In this document: positions 1 to 11,500 of the stretch, piece after piece | Numbering within the stretch: the stretch's first letter is position 1 | Layout of the letters: each line of letters begins with the position of its first letter | DNA from: Epithemia pelagica | Taxonomy: Eukaryota > Bacillariophyta > Bacillariophyceae > Surirellales > Surirellaceae | DNA: 64,000 bases | Assembly: GCA_946965045.2 (NCBI GenBank) | Contig: OX337238.1 | Location: 1,178,001 to 1,242,000, forward strand | Direction of reading: 5' to 3' | Notes under the pieces: generated by a model | What the model was told of the DNA's origin: nothing | The model's input: only the letters and a program-made list of their open reading frames with translations | The model's database searches: none | Made by a program: the position numbers and the translations under genes

Positions 1-379
1 CCACCACCATCAGAAGTCCAGAAGACTGGATCAGAATCTCACATCTGGGCGCTGCTGCTGTGCCAATGCATATGGTATCTACAAGTATTCCGTCAGCTGT
101 GTAAGAATCTCATTGTTGGAGTGTTCGTACCCTAATAATCGTGCTTGGTGTGCCACACAATCGGTGGTTGAGATATCGTTCAGCACAGACAGTGCGTGAG
201 AAGTGAACGCTCCTCTTGTGTCACCACGGTGCCAACTACTGCCAGCACCGTATTTGGACGAACCCTTCACCACCAAGGTTCAAAACGTGATTGCGACCAC
301 ATCCAACAGTCTCGAAAAAGACTACGTTCCGGACGACCCGAACGAGCTCATCCTTGCCAAACAGACTGCAAACAGCACC

Positions 380-2732
380 ATGTCCAACCATTCCAACCGG
401 ACATTCAACGATCTGCTGCAAGATGGAGAAGAAAAGACGAATTATCGAGACAAACCGCAGCAAACTACCACCACTGTGTTGACGTCATCGTCGTGTTGGG
501 AAACGGAATCGCCCACACCCATGACGAGTCGGCCGCACTTTAAAGTCTTGCATCGACAGTCACAACAACACCCACAACCCTATGAATTATTGGAGCTTCC
601 CTACGAGGACCACAAGAGTCATTCTCCTCATAGAGGTCGAGGACGAAGTCAGTCCTTGGGATCAGACTACCTTCAAACTACCAAGGAGGATTCGGAAACT
701 GGAACCTTGGTGTGGGCTACAGCGGACCTATCGTCTTCATCTTCCTCCTTACCCAAACGACGCCGGACAACCGCAACAGCTTCTCCCGCCCATCAGCAAC
801 AGCAGCATCGTGATTGGAAAGATTTGTGGTTGCAAACGTCTTTTCAACAACAGCAACAATCGCAATGTCTGGCCTTACCTCCCTTGCATCCCAAAACAAC
901 CGCTGGAGGGGGAGGAGGAGGACCGACCTTATATTATCAAAACCATGAAGCATCCAGTCACAACAGCCTTCCACCAGACGAAGCAGAAGAAGAAGACTGC
1001 GACGACAAGAGTCCATTAAAAGTCTCCATGTGTGTCGAAAAGGGGGACGATGCCTCGCAACGATCGTCTTCTGATGTACCCACCATTACGCCAACTATGA
1101 TTACAACCACTACACCGCCCCAATCCTCCCCCACTTCGTGGATCTCTCACATCTTGTATGGGTTGATCAATGCCACCATTATCTTGCCTGTCCTCATGAG
1201 TTTTTCGTCCATTATTTATCGCGATCAAGCCTTTGCGCCCTACTTTTCCCACTTGGTCCAACTCGTGTCGGTTTCCGGTATGGTCCATCAACTTTGTTTT
1301 TCCACCTTTTCCAGTCTCCCCTTTGCGGTGGGACAAGTCCAAGATGCCGGTAGGTTGACCTTGATGTGCAGAGAAATGTATTGATGCCGTGCTGTTGCTC
1401 ATACCGGTTCTTGTTGTCACTCTTTTGCTTGTTTTTGCTTATTGTACAGGTTTGATTTTCTTGTCTGCCATGGCAAGCTATATCGTCCAATATTGTGAAG
1501 AACGAGGTTACGGCGATGATGTCATGCTAGCAACTGTGACAGTCTGCTTGTCCTTGGCCACGGCTTTGTTGGGCGTGGGTTTGTTGATCATTGGCCAAGC
1601 CGGTTTGGCCGAATGTATCCAGTTTTTACCCACCTGTGTCATTGGTGGTTATTTGGCCTTTATTGGATGGTTCTGTGGCATGGCCGGTATCGGACTCATG
1701 GCTCATGCCAGCAGTGTTTCCTTCACCGTACTGGCGAATGGGTGGAATTTGATTCTTCCTGGCGTACTCGGAGGCCTGACGATTTATTCCATTTCCAAAT
1801 GGCTTCGACACATTGCCGTCCTTCCGTGCTTCATGATCTTGATGTTGTTCTTGTTTTACATTGTCTTGTTCTGGACCGGAACTACTTTAGAAGAAGTGAC
1901 GCAACAGGGATGGATGATTGGTGGTGAGAAGGACGAAAATGGTGTCATCACCTCACAACCCTTGCCGAGTTGGAAGGAAACGTGGCAATTTTTTCGGTTT
2001 GACAAGGTCGCCTGGTCTGTCTTGCCCCAATTGTTGTGGACCGAATTGTCCATGATTGTTGTCGTGGCCATGAGTTCCTCCTTGGATGTGGCGGCCATCG
2101 AATTGGAAATGAAACGTCCACTCAATTACAATGGCGAATTGAAAATGGTGGGTTTGTCCAATTTGGTGTCGGGGTTGACGGGAGGATACACTGGGTCCTA
2201 TATTTTTTCGCAATCCATATTTTCGTTACGAAACGGCATTCGCAGCCCCCTGGCTGGTTATGTCTTGGCCACGGCACAAGCCCTCTTTTTCCTCCTCGAC
2301 GTACCCGTCGTAGCCTATGTGCCATCCTTTTTCTTTGGATCCCTCTTGTCCATGATTTGTATGGATTTGTTGTATGAATGGTTGTGGGATGTTCGACAAA
2401 AGGTCACACCGGTCGAATACCTCATTTGTTGGCTCACCTTTTTGTGCATTCATTTCACGGGCGTGGAAATGGGCATTGCCCTTGGTGTTGTCCTCCATGC
2501 TGTGAGTCAAAAAATTGGATTACATGTCGGACAACCGCAATCACAACAGCAACATCAAGCACCAGATGCAGTTGCGGGAGAAGAAAAACTCACCACCACC
2601 AAGCAAGACGGAGCAGCGGCTGGACCAGCCTCCCTCGAGGAACGAACCACAACGACCTGGGCATCGACCGGCGTGAATTCCTCGCCCTATACGGAAAACA
2701 GTCTCCTTCTTGCATTCTTCCATCCGTCGTAA
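380..2732 (+). CDS. SulP/SLC26-like anion (or solute) transporter, two exons
   Basis: Multi-pass membrane transporter of the SulP (sulfate permease) family. Exon 1 is 380-1349 and exon 2 is 1450-2732 (750 aa). The phase-1 GT-AG intron joins ...FAVGQVQDA with GLIFLSAMAS without a break in the family motif. The first ~260 residues are low-complexity (Ser/Thr/Gln, poly-Gly) and presumably cytosolic. About ten hydrophobic segments follow, with the SulP-like SGLTGGYTGSYIFSQ stretch. After the last membrane segment (...GVVLHAVSQKIG) there are only ~80 polar residues and no recognisable STAS domain, so it differs from classical sulfate permeases and resembles the fungal vacuolar Vsb1/YGR125W-type branch (inference). 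The frame is closed by TGA at 197-199, so the first usable ATG is at 380; an upstream exon is possible. Substrate cannot be read from sequence. The 3' end is convergent with the sulfotransferase gene. Confidence 0.85.
1350..1449 (+). other. Intron of the SulP-like gene
   Basis: GTAGGT donor at 1350 and TTGTACAG acceptor ending at 1449, 100 bp, phase 1. The flanking coding frames differ, and only this splice joins two halves of a conserved transmembrane region. Confidence 0.85.
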
Positions 2733-3278
2733 GAGAGAGAGAGAGAGAGGATGCGTGTTCAGGAAACTGGAAGAATAGGGAGGAATCTGGAAACACACCA
2801 AGAGCCTTGGACACCACTCAAGACACTGTACACACACTCCTGGCTGGTCCTGTCCTACATTTGGTGATTCCATTCTTTTCTTTCCATTCTTCAGGGACAG
2901 GTTCCTTGACATGTCACGGCAAGGTTGTTGGTGGCTGCGCTTCCTTGTGTCACGATTTGTCCGAATGTACATTGGAAATTGTATATCTTCTGCGAGGTTT
3001 GGTTATTCGAATGAGACTTGTGTGTGTGGTTGGACCACATCGTATGCAATGTATAATAGGGTCTACCAGGATTTGTTAAAAAACACGATAGATGCTACGG
3101 GGGTCGTTTCATGGGGCCTTGTCAAACTACCCATGACACGACAGATCAACCCTCTATAAAACCTCTTAACGTACAGATGTTAATACTCCTAGTATGTTTT
3201 CATGTTTCCCCTTGTAGACCATTTGAATCATCTTTCCCTAGTGAAATGGATCCGATCCCAATTCCCTTAAAAGGGATC
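2733..3278. other. Convergent intergenic region with a GA microsatellite
   Basis: About 545 bp between two convergent stop codons. It begins with a short (GA)n run at about 2732-2750. I see no conserved coding frame. It should hold the 3' UTRs of both neighbours. Confidence 0.6.
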
Positions 3279-4964
3279 TCAAGGATTGTGTCGAACCTTT
3301 TCCCATGCAAGTACAGAAGGATGCGAAACACCAACCAGCAGAATCTTGTCGCAGCGATTCGGAATTTCTAGGGATTGCAACATGAGAACATCGACGGCGT
3401 ACAAATGACACACATCTCGGAGCAACGGGGCTGTAAAGTCGTTGACAGACATTTGCGTGAGCACCGGATGGGGGCGATAACCGGTAGTGGTACCATTCCG
3501 TCGACTCAATATTTGGGTCTTGGTCGTTGTGGTCGATTGAAGCTGCGTCGTACTTGCCGTAGCTCTTCGCCAAGCAGGCACAGCTGTCTGGTTGCCCACA
3601 GCACGTCTCGGAAGCTTGCTCGGTAAACCAAAATTGACTCTTTGTTGTTGTGTTGTTGTTGGTTGCTTTTGCTGTTCGGAAAAGGTGGCAAGGACAGTCG
3701 ACAGAGATTCTTCCATACTAAATACTGCTACGGGAACATCATGCCAAACGGTTCCAAAGGCAATTTCCAATGCTTGAGGAGCAAAATGCACTTCAAAGCC
3801 CGTCACGGAATGATTTCGCACGTACTGAATACTGCATGCGAGGGTTTCCACCGGCGTGGCCTTGAGACACGCCTTGCGAAATTGAACCGCCACAGGCCCC
3901 GTCGATCCGGCACTACCCATCACTTGCCCAATCGATGAAATGAACCGAGTCACAGGGTCACGAACCAACGTGTACAACACGAACGGTTGAACCTCTTGTG
4001 GCAATGTAGCCTCTGGGCCAGCGCTTTCTCCATAGTCTTCTTCTTGGTCGTCGTCGTCCTCTTCTTGCGCCTTTTCTTCGGGAAGATTAAACGACAATGG
4101 ATAGCGGACAGCCTGACGTATCGTACGAATGGTTTCCATATAGCGCTGTGGTTCAATTTCAACAGGATTTCGGGGATGAAACCAACGTAGTCGATGTGTC
4201 TGTCCATACCCCTGCTGCGTCAAAATATTTTGTGTATCTCTCATGCTGGTCCCACCAGCCTTGTGAACATGAATATAAGCCAACCGCTCCCAGTGTTCTT
4301 CGGGGAAAGCAAAAGAGGGTGGCATAGAGTTCGCATCGGGCGCCTTTGTTGTTTGAACTGGTAGAGTAATCCGCCGTGGCGATGCTTTCCCCGTCGAAGA
4401 ATTTGTTGAAGAATCCATGATGAATTTGAATTTTGTGGTAAAGATATTAAACCCAATACGTGGCCCTGATCGCCACAAGCGGCGTTGCCGCAACCGTTCT
4501 TCGGTTTCTGTCACCATGTAGGCATAGTCTCGTCCCAAACCGCAATTTGTATCAAAGAAATTGGCTGGATAAAAGTATCGACACAGCGACGACGCTGAAT
4601 CGCCGTGTCCTTGTTCCGACGGTCGCTGACAATTGAACAGACTAGGAGTAGTAGGTGCTTGATATGGTTGCGAAGAATGGCGTTGATTATGCTTGTGATC
4701 TTGCTTTGGAGAACACAAAAGCTGCACAGACCGCTGGTTTGAGTCGCCCTCCATGGACAGAGTCATGTCCGAGACACTCTCTTGTTGTCGAGAGAGTGGC
4801 ATTTCTAGTGATGGACCAACTAGTGTGATAACCATATACAGGGCCAACGCGGCAATCAAGATCGCATACTGGCTCATGCGGCAGTGACCATGGCTTCGTG
4901 GCGTAAAGTCCCAACACCACCTCAATCTACCGGTGTTTGATGTCATTCTTCTCGGACGGGTCAT
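3279..4964 (-). CDS. Type II membrane sulfotransferase (PAPS-dependent, carbohydrate type)
   Basis: Predicted Golgi sulfotransferase of 561 aa that would move sulfate from PAPS to a glycan. A short cytosolic N-terminus is followed by one hydrophobic anchor (about residues 33-50) and a Ser/Gln-rich stem. The catalytic domain starts near residue 225 with LAYIHVHKAGGTS, the 5'-phosphosulfate-binding loop of the heparan-sulfate 2-O-sulfotransferase/Sulfotransfer_2 group. LVRDPVTRFISSIGQV at about 332-348 is the 3'-phosphate-binding motif. An acidic low-complexity insert (about 299-315) sits between the two. The ATG at 4964 is chosen because the two codons upstream of it open on GTG. The gene is convergent with the SulP-like transporter. 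Acceptor sugar is unknown. Confidence 0.8.
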   Translation of the reverse strand: MTRPRRMTSNTGRLRWCWDFTPRSHGHCRMSQYAILIAALALYMVITLVGPSLEMPLSRQQESVSDMTLSMEGDSNQRSVQLLCSPKQDHKHNQRHSSQPYQAPTTPSLFNCQRPSEQGHGDSASSLCRYFYPANFFDTNCGLGRDYAYMVTETEERLRQRRLWRSGPRIGFNIFTTKFKFIMDSSTNSSTGKASPRRITLPVQTTKAPDANSMPPSFAFPEEHWERLAYIHVHKAGGTSMRDTQNILTQQGYGQTHRLRWFHPRNPVEIEPQRYMETIRTIRQAVRYPLSFNLPEEKAQEEDDDDQEEDYGESAGPEATLPQEVQPFVLYTLVRDPVTRFISSIGQVMGSAGSTGPVAVQFRKACLKATPVETLACSIQYVRNHSVTGFEVHFAPQALEIAFGTVWHDVPVAVFSMEESLSTVLATFSEQQKQPTTTQQQRVNFGLPSKLPRRAVGNQTAVPAWRRATASTTQLQSTTTTKTQILSRRNGTTTGYRPHPVLTQMSVNDFTAPLLRDVCHLYAVDVLMLQSLEIPNRCDKILLVGVSHPSVLAWEKVRHNP

Positions 4965-5624
4965 CCTCACAACTGGCTACTGAAGCTTTGGGGTCGAGAA
5001 ATGAAAGCAGTGGTGTTTGATTTTACAGGAGCCACTTTGCCCACCAATCGTCCCAAATTCTCTTGGTTTATGAAATTTGAAGAGGGGTGCGCGTAAAACT
5101 TATTTTGTGAGAACAGATTTTACGGTCGATGGCCGGCCAACTTTCTGGGCGGTCGTGCGAGAACGGTTTTGGCGCACCTCTTCCATCCTCTTTTTTAGAG
5201 GGAAGTCGGATCGGAGTAGGTAAGGTTAGAGGTAGGTAGTTCAGGTAGCCTCATGGGACGAACAAAACGAAAATATCATCTACTCCTAGAGGAGCACGAG
5301 TGTATTGTAAAGGATTGCGTATTATTCGATCTTTATGAAAGCTTTTGTAGGGGAATAATATTCGCGACAACGGAAAACAAGGCAGCATTCAATGTGTGCC
5401 TTCGCCATGTTTATCGATGTTCTTCTATCACAACTAGTCGTGATCCAATATCCAATGTTACAACGGGCTCTGTGAAGCATATGCATAAATTGCACAAACA
5501 TACGCTTCTATCATAGCGTGGGCTTTGCGAATCAAATGCATAGAATGCGAGCACAACCGGCACAGTTGTATCATGCGTCAAGGAGATATTGCAGCAAATA
5601 CGACACACGCTCTGTACCTCCTTC
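4965..5624. other. Intergenic region
   Basis: Upstream region of the sulfotransferase gene and downstream region of the flavodoxin-like gene, both on minus. An 87-codon plus-strand frame (5253-5516, ATG start) occurs here, but it has no recognisable motif or bias and I do not call it. Confidence 0.5.
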
Positions 5625-6602
5625 TCATTGTTTCGCAAGTTGACGGGAGATTTCAGCAACACGCTTTCCCAGCCCCTTTGCCTTTTCTCGAAACAAGGGA
5701 CAGACTATCGTAGCTGGATCCCTCGTAGACGAAAGAAACGGACCTTCTCCCACAATGGCCGACGCCCCAAAGGCGGCCGTCCAGTCATGTCCACCAACGA
5801 TCGCAAATTGAAAAATCATCAGAGCTTGAACGAGTTGCAATAATACCATTTCTTGTCCAGCCGATACCCCACCAGCCACGACAAAGGCGGCACCAACCTT
5901 GGGTGGTCGTGGTCTGCTCTGTGTGTCCAGTCGATCGCCACTTGGGTTCAGTTGCTCTAGATTCCATTGCGTCATGATCCACTCCAAGAGCTGCGGATGA
6001 ATGTTTGCATTGATCACGGGGGATCCCAAAATCACAGCATCTGACCATTCAACCACGTCGGATGCGTAGTTGACTTGTTCCACAGTTCGCATGCGTGCCG
6101 TGGCACTGGGAATGAGTTTCACACCCTCCGCAATGGCTTGTGCCATAATGGTCATTTCCACAGTAGAATTTTGGTACACGATCAATACATGTGAGCTGGT
6201 AGAACTGTTTATCATGTCTTTGTTTTCCTTTACATGCAATGGATCCAACTCCAAAGCCGTTCGGCGCAATGTGTTGTGGTTGGAGGAGGGATATTTACTG
6301 CTTCCGACCAAATCCTGGTCCCAATTTCTGTTCCATATTGAGGAACTTGAACCATTGCCTTCTGGATGAGAATTTGTGAAAGACGATGATATCTTCACAT
6401 ACAGAGCTAACAAAGCAATTGTGCAGACAAGCGACTGAAACCACACGAGCTTGAGCCAAAAAGAAGAAGAAGAGAAAGCTGTTGGGTTCTTTGTCAATGC
6501 TGCTCCCATCCTCACATGTCCATAAGAAACATCTCCTTCAGTGATTAATCTTTGGGTCGACTTGGATGAAGGGAGCAGCAGAGATTGGGCTTCGTCTGTC
6601 AT
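5625..6602 (-). CDS. Flavodoxin-fold / WrbA-like protein with N-terminal membrane anchor
   Basis: 325-aa single-exon protein. Residues about 48-70 form one hydrophobic segment (LVWFQSLVCTIALLALYVKI) after a Ser-rich leader. The C-terminal ~190 residues look like the flavodoxin/WrbA fold: VLIVYQNSTVEMTIMAQAI at the FMN-phosphate loop position, DAVILGSPV after strand 3, and KVGAAFVVAGGVSAGQE, which resembles the WrbA segment VGAAFVT-GG--GG-E. The family uses FMN for two-electron quinone reduction. Enzymatic function here is inferred. The ATG is only 13 bp from a T8 run (6616-6623) that looks like the oligo(A) tail of the adjacent non-LTR element, so the native promoter is displaced by about 14 kb. 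Confidence 0.7.
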   Translation of the reverse strand: MTDEAQSLLLPSSKSTQRLITEGDVSYGHVRMGAALTKNPTAFSSSSFWLKLVWFQSLVCTIALLALYVKISSSFTNSHPEGNGSSSSIWNRNWDQDLVGSSKYPSSNHNTLRRTALELDPLHVKENKDMINSSTSSHVLIVYQNSTVEMTIMAQAIAEGVKLIPSATARMRTVEQVNYASDVVEWSDAVILGSPVINANIHPQLLEWIMTQWNLEQLNPSGDRLDTQSRPRPPKVGAAFVVAGGVSAGQEMVLLQLVQALMIFQFAIVGGHDWTAAFGASAIVGEGPFLSSTRDPATIVCPLFREKAKGLGKRVAEISRQLAKQ

Positions 6603-6655
6603 GTTCTCCGTTCCCTTTTTTTTCTAGTTTTACTCTCTAGTGTTACAGGGTACTT

Positions 6656-7753
6656 CTAGGCGTTGAGATCGCATAGAAGTGGGGCTGTTGCCGTGGTTGG
6701 CAGGTAGTGGACCATTGGGGCCGGGGAGTAGATGGGAGTAATCGGCACATACTGTGGCCGTGAGAGATTTCGTAACTGTGTCTGTCGTTTCTGTTTGGTG
6801 GTGTGAAAATGGTTGATGGCCGCCATGTGATTGTTGACATGGATTGCAAGGCTTGATACGATAGCGTGGCTGAGAGATGCCTTCGCGAAATGACCCAGAG
6901 AGTAGATGTGGGCTTCGGGGTAGCAAAACTTCTTGGTTTCTTTGTTGGCTGCTGAGAGGAGATTGGATGGAGCGTGGGGTGTCTCCTGGTAAAGGGCGAA
7001 TGCTTGTGGATGGGCGCTGCTACGTTTAGCGTCTTTTCCGAAATGGGGGTCGTTCCAAGGAGGCGGTTGTCCTGGATGAAAGAGGTGAGGCTGGTGGTCG
7101 CTGGAAAAGAGCAAATGTTCTGCGAATGAACCAATCCCGCCGAGGTGGTCTACTGTGAACGGGAGTAGGTATACCCCGTTATGGAAGAGGTGTCTTACTG
7201 TGTTGGGATCCCGACAGAATTTGTTGCGTGCCGCTTCCTGATGCGTCTTGGAGGCCAAATTGGCTATTGTTTGATGGTCAGACGGGTCAGTGATGGGCAG
7301 AGGCTTCTGTGGTGGCGGAATTGTTATGTCAATGGCTGCATATTGGAACGGTTGGTTTTGATGGGGTTGACGCAACAACATTCTGACGTCCGCTGGTCAG
7401 ATGTTGCGGCTATGTTGCGGCGCGAGCCCTGGCGGCTCTATATGGACGTCGTGGGTTGTCTCGACTGCTTTTGCTGCCGGGGCGATTTGTCTGAGGACAT
7501 CGAACAAGGTGTCCCGAATTGCATTCGACAAGGGCGTTTTTGAGGCGGCACTGCAAGAAAACAAGTGGTCGCCTTGCACGTCGAGTGGTTTTTTTCCGGT
7601 GCATTTGCAAATTCTTGGTGATGGCTTGTTTGGGTCGGGGGGGGGGGGGAACAATGGGAGTCGGAGCTTTCTCTTGAGGGCAGTTTTGAAGACCGGGTTC
7701 TGGAGGCGGAATTCGCTGGCTGTCAGTGGCAACGCGAAAGCCATGCTTGTTAA
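6656..7753 (-). pseudogene. Non-LTR ORF2, 3' part: CCHC knuckle and RLE-like endonuclease end
   Basis: This continues the RT reading frame after the Copia insertion. With one 5-bp target copy removed, the codons run directly from ...LLSPLT into SMAFALPLTASEF. It contains a CKC...GDHLFSC knuckle (C-x-C-x12-H-x3-C) and then EPPGLAP, PADV and AAIDIT, which fit the R/PD-x(n)-D pattern of restriction-like endonuclease non-LTR elements. A TGA at 7397-7399 interrupts the frame just before PADV, where related proteins usually have Arg (a CGA to TGA change is likely). The frame then stays open to TAG at 6656. Family assignment rests on motif order only. Confidence 0.7.
7749..7753. repeat. Target-site duplication GTTAA, left copy
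   Basis: The GTTAA immediately before the left LTR is identical to the five bases after the right LTR (14608-14612). Five-bp duplications are typical of Copia integrases. Confidence 0.95.
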
Positions 7754-8538
7754 TGTTACAATTCTTTCTGAATCGTAGGGACATTGATGCTCGGTAGAGC
7801 AGACAATCAGGTAGGTCACCAACCGACACAAACCTCTCCACGGGTAAGAGAGGAAAGCAAGTCGTAGTCTATCAAAAGGATAGTCGGGACACAAAAGAGG
7901 ATGTGATAAATGGTGATATTGTTAGATTGTGTGTTGATTACTACGATAGGTCTACGTGAAATGTTCGGTCCTGCCAAGGGTCATGTGTCATAGGTTCTTG
8001 GCGGCAACAGGTTTGGAATAGTTGGAGTCGATTCATGTGATGTATATGACATGTATATGTGGACGGATAACATATACAGGGTCAACAGCTCTTGCTTTGG
8101 ATTGGCATAGTTGTTTTCATGGCGCGCAGCTTGTTGACAATTTGGAGATTGTGGGAATGGAAATATGGTCTCGCGTGATCGTGTGTCGTGCTTGGGATAC
8201 TTAGACCGTTGGGTCGGATAGATGCCAACAGCGCTCGGATGTCGCTTGGGCGCGCTCGATGATTTCGGGCGCGTACGCTTAGGGCGTTAGTATAATGTCC
8301 GAGCAACGGCCAAATTTACGTCCGTTGTAATACCGCACGACCCAGTTTAGTCTTGAGAGTGAGTTCGTCAATCTATTCTCACTTTTCATGATTTGCGAAG
8401 AAATATAGGTCGATATAGCGCGAAGCTAGGGAACATAGCTCGAAGCTAGATGGCATGATGCGATAGCACGAGGCTATGTGACATGGGGAATCGATGAGAT
8501 GTAGAATCTTACCACCATAGACGGTGAGAATTCTAACA
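7754..8538 (-). repeat. 3' LTR of the Copia element
   Basis: 785 bp, with TGTTA at one edge and TAACA at the other (inverted ends). Near-identical to 13823-14607. The pol stop codon lies in its first six bases on the element strand. Confidence 0.95.
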
Positions 8539-11500
8539 CTCCCCACAACTCGTTGTTTCAGCCTTGTCATCATTGGATTTGTTGAGGTCTTGAACTTCTC
8601 CTTTCCAAAACAACAATGGCTTGAGCATGGGCCAAATAGATACGAAATCCCAATGTTTGCGAAGGATATCGGCAGGGTTGGTCTTTCCATCTTTCCAGTA
8701 GAATGCAACATACTTTGCTGCGATGGCTTCACGAACTCGGCGGTATGACAGAAGATGGTGTCTCTTGGATAGTATGGAATGAGGAACGGTTGCATTGAGC
8801 ACAACAGATCTGTTATCTCCATACATGTAACTTTGCTCTCGGATAGGTACTCCAAGGTAGCGGAGAGAATGTCGTAATTCTGTAATCTGATCTATTGCTG
8901 TCCTTGCAGCCACAAACTCGGATCCATAGGTAGCAGTTTCCACCGTGCTCTGTCTCTTGCTGTACCAGTCAATAGGTGTTCCGTTCAACAAATGTAGAAC
9001 AGCAGTGACGGATTTACCAGTGACTATGTCATGCATGAGATTGGCATCAACATAATGAGTTGTGGTAACATAGCGGCCAAGAGGTGTTGGGCAGTCTTCA
9101 GGAATACGTTCACTTGCATTCGAATAGACAGTGCGAGTCCAATCAAATTCTTGGGTAGGAAGACTTGAATAATCAGGCTCTCCAATCCTAAATCTGATCG
9201 CGCCTTCTGGGAGATGTGCAAGGTATCCATAGATACGCTTGGCTCTATCAAGATGTCCTTTCCTCGGAGCAGCACGAAAGCGTGATAGCGTCATTGTAGC
9301 GGTGAAGACGTCGAAACGACCAATAGTGATCACCCATTGGAGTTGTCCAATCAGAGTTTGGAAATGGCTAGTACCTTCTTCATCAAGGAGCTCAGAATCA
9401 TCCAATTCAGGATGGTCTCCGCCAATAAGAGGTGTTTTGGCTTTCTTGGGTTTCTCCTTGAAGATTCGTTCGAAAGTGTCCATCATCTTACCAATGTAGC
9501 GTCTTGGATCTGCTACTAATGTTCCATCAGAATCCTTGGTGTAACAACATCCCAAGTGGAAATCAATAGGTCCATCTCCTTTGAGTTTGAAGTTGTATTT
9601 CTCCTTCAGGATCTTGCAGATATTCCCAGGATCAGTAGAAATAATGGCTAAGTCATCAACGTATACGGCAATGTATTTGTAACAGTCTTCTCCAGGTGCT
9701 TTCCTCATCCAGATATCCGGATCTGCTTTGCTTGGTGAAAATCCCATGTCTGTCAAAACATCGAATAAGACATCATGCCAGCGTACGCCTGATGACTTCA
9801 ATCCATAAAGTGCCTTGTATATAATCAGGATGTGACCTTCTAATTCCTTGAATTCAGGTCCTGCGACAATGAAGATTTTCTCCCCTGTCAAGGCTTCCAG
9901 ATATGCGTTTCCAATATCTGCTCCCCATATTTCCAAGTCATTCAAAGTACCCAGGAATAAGGCAATGCGGAGGTTGCAAATGGAAACAACACCTGAATAG
10001 ATTGTCTCGACAGGTTCTTTTGTGAGATGTCCATCTGCGACAAGTCTTGCTTTATGTCGTCCATCATGTTTTACGTCAAAAACAAGATGTACACGTATCT
10101 TATGATATCCTTCAGGTGCATTGGATACTTTCCCTTTAATGAAGATGGCTTTCCCAAAATCCTTGAATGTCTTGTAGGACTGGATCTGTGACAATTCTAA
10201 TTCTGTTGCATCCTGCCACTTTGTGTTGCCATGTTGTTTATCAAGAGCGACAGCTTCCTCATAATTGCGTGGTACTTGGAATCCAAACTTATACTTGACG
10301 GAATGGTGAACTTGTTTAATCCTTGACTGTTTGGCTGCTCGAATGAGACGTTTGCTTGTTTTGACATAACGTTTCAAATGCTTCCATCCAGGTTCGTTGA
10401 GTAAACCATGTTTCTTTCCATAAATTGCTACAGTGATCGGATCATCATTGGCGATGAGTGATAAAGGTTCATAGGTAGTCTCCCCAGTTTCCCAATCAAC
10501 AAGCAAATTATATTTGCTCCCCTTGTAATCTGGATCAGTTGTGTTCAGTGGGCCTTGATGGGCAATGACGTCCCTGAACCTGAAAAGATTATCTCCAGAG
10601 GTTTGAGCTTGGTTATCTCGTTCGATATACTCCATGAGTTGATTATAGGATATCATCTCATCAACATCAGAATTTGTCTTTTGGTAGATGTACTTGACAC
10701 GTTCTTCCTGTTTCGTTGCTTCTTCATTAAGATCAATGACTCGTTTGATGACACGTGCACGGTGTCGCTCCCCATTTTCTTCTGTGTTGCATAGGAATGT
10801 GCGTCCTATCATGTCGTCAAAATCGATCGTGGGCATTGGTTTGGATGGATCTTCACTATCACTGCGAATGAAGACAGTGTCAGCTTGCTTATCATTGTCA
10901 TCCTTCTCAGACGAATCCTCCCCTGAAGGTCGATCCACACGTAGGTTAGGTGTAGTGGATTCAACACGGCGAACGGCAGAACGGTAGATTATCTGGTTAT
11001 CCTGGGTGAGAATCTTCCAAGTAAAAGAATCACCAACGTTGTGAGCAAAACCAACCCAGTGGCCAAGTTTCTCATCAGAAGAAGATGGATATGAACCAGA
11101 ATTGGGCTCATCCCAGAAAGGAAAGAACAAGAGATGAGTAATGTCGGGTGGGCGTCCGGAGAGAGCCTCAAGAGGAGTGCGACCGGAATGGGTGGGTGAT
11201 GATGTATGGTTCAATAAGTCACAGACATACTCAAGGCAAAGAAGCCAGGTGTTGGCAGGGCAACCAGTGGCATTCATGAGAGCGTTGGTCATACGTTTGA
11301 CGGTCTGGTAACGGTTTTCAGCCTTATTCTGGTGTTGATGATAAGGTTTGGATCGATACTCCCCAATAAGCAAAGTGCGAAGAATGTCTTTGACCTTTTG
11401 AGAGATGAGAGATGAACCACCATCACTGATAAGAGTCTCCATGGCACCACAAAACCGGATGTTGTCCTGAAGAGTATTGACAAACTGTTTGGTTGACTTG

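Noticed and set aside
2500-2732. STAS domain at the end of the SulP-like protein
   Set aside because: Only polar low-complexity residues follow the last membrane segment, and no STAS strand-helix pattern is visible.
5253-5516. 87-codon frame with an ATG
   Set aside because: No motif, neighbour relation or bias supports it.
8022-8306. Short ORFs duplicated at 14091-14375
   Set aside because: They lie in the two LTRs, which explains the duplication. No product is implied.
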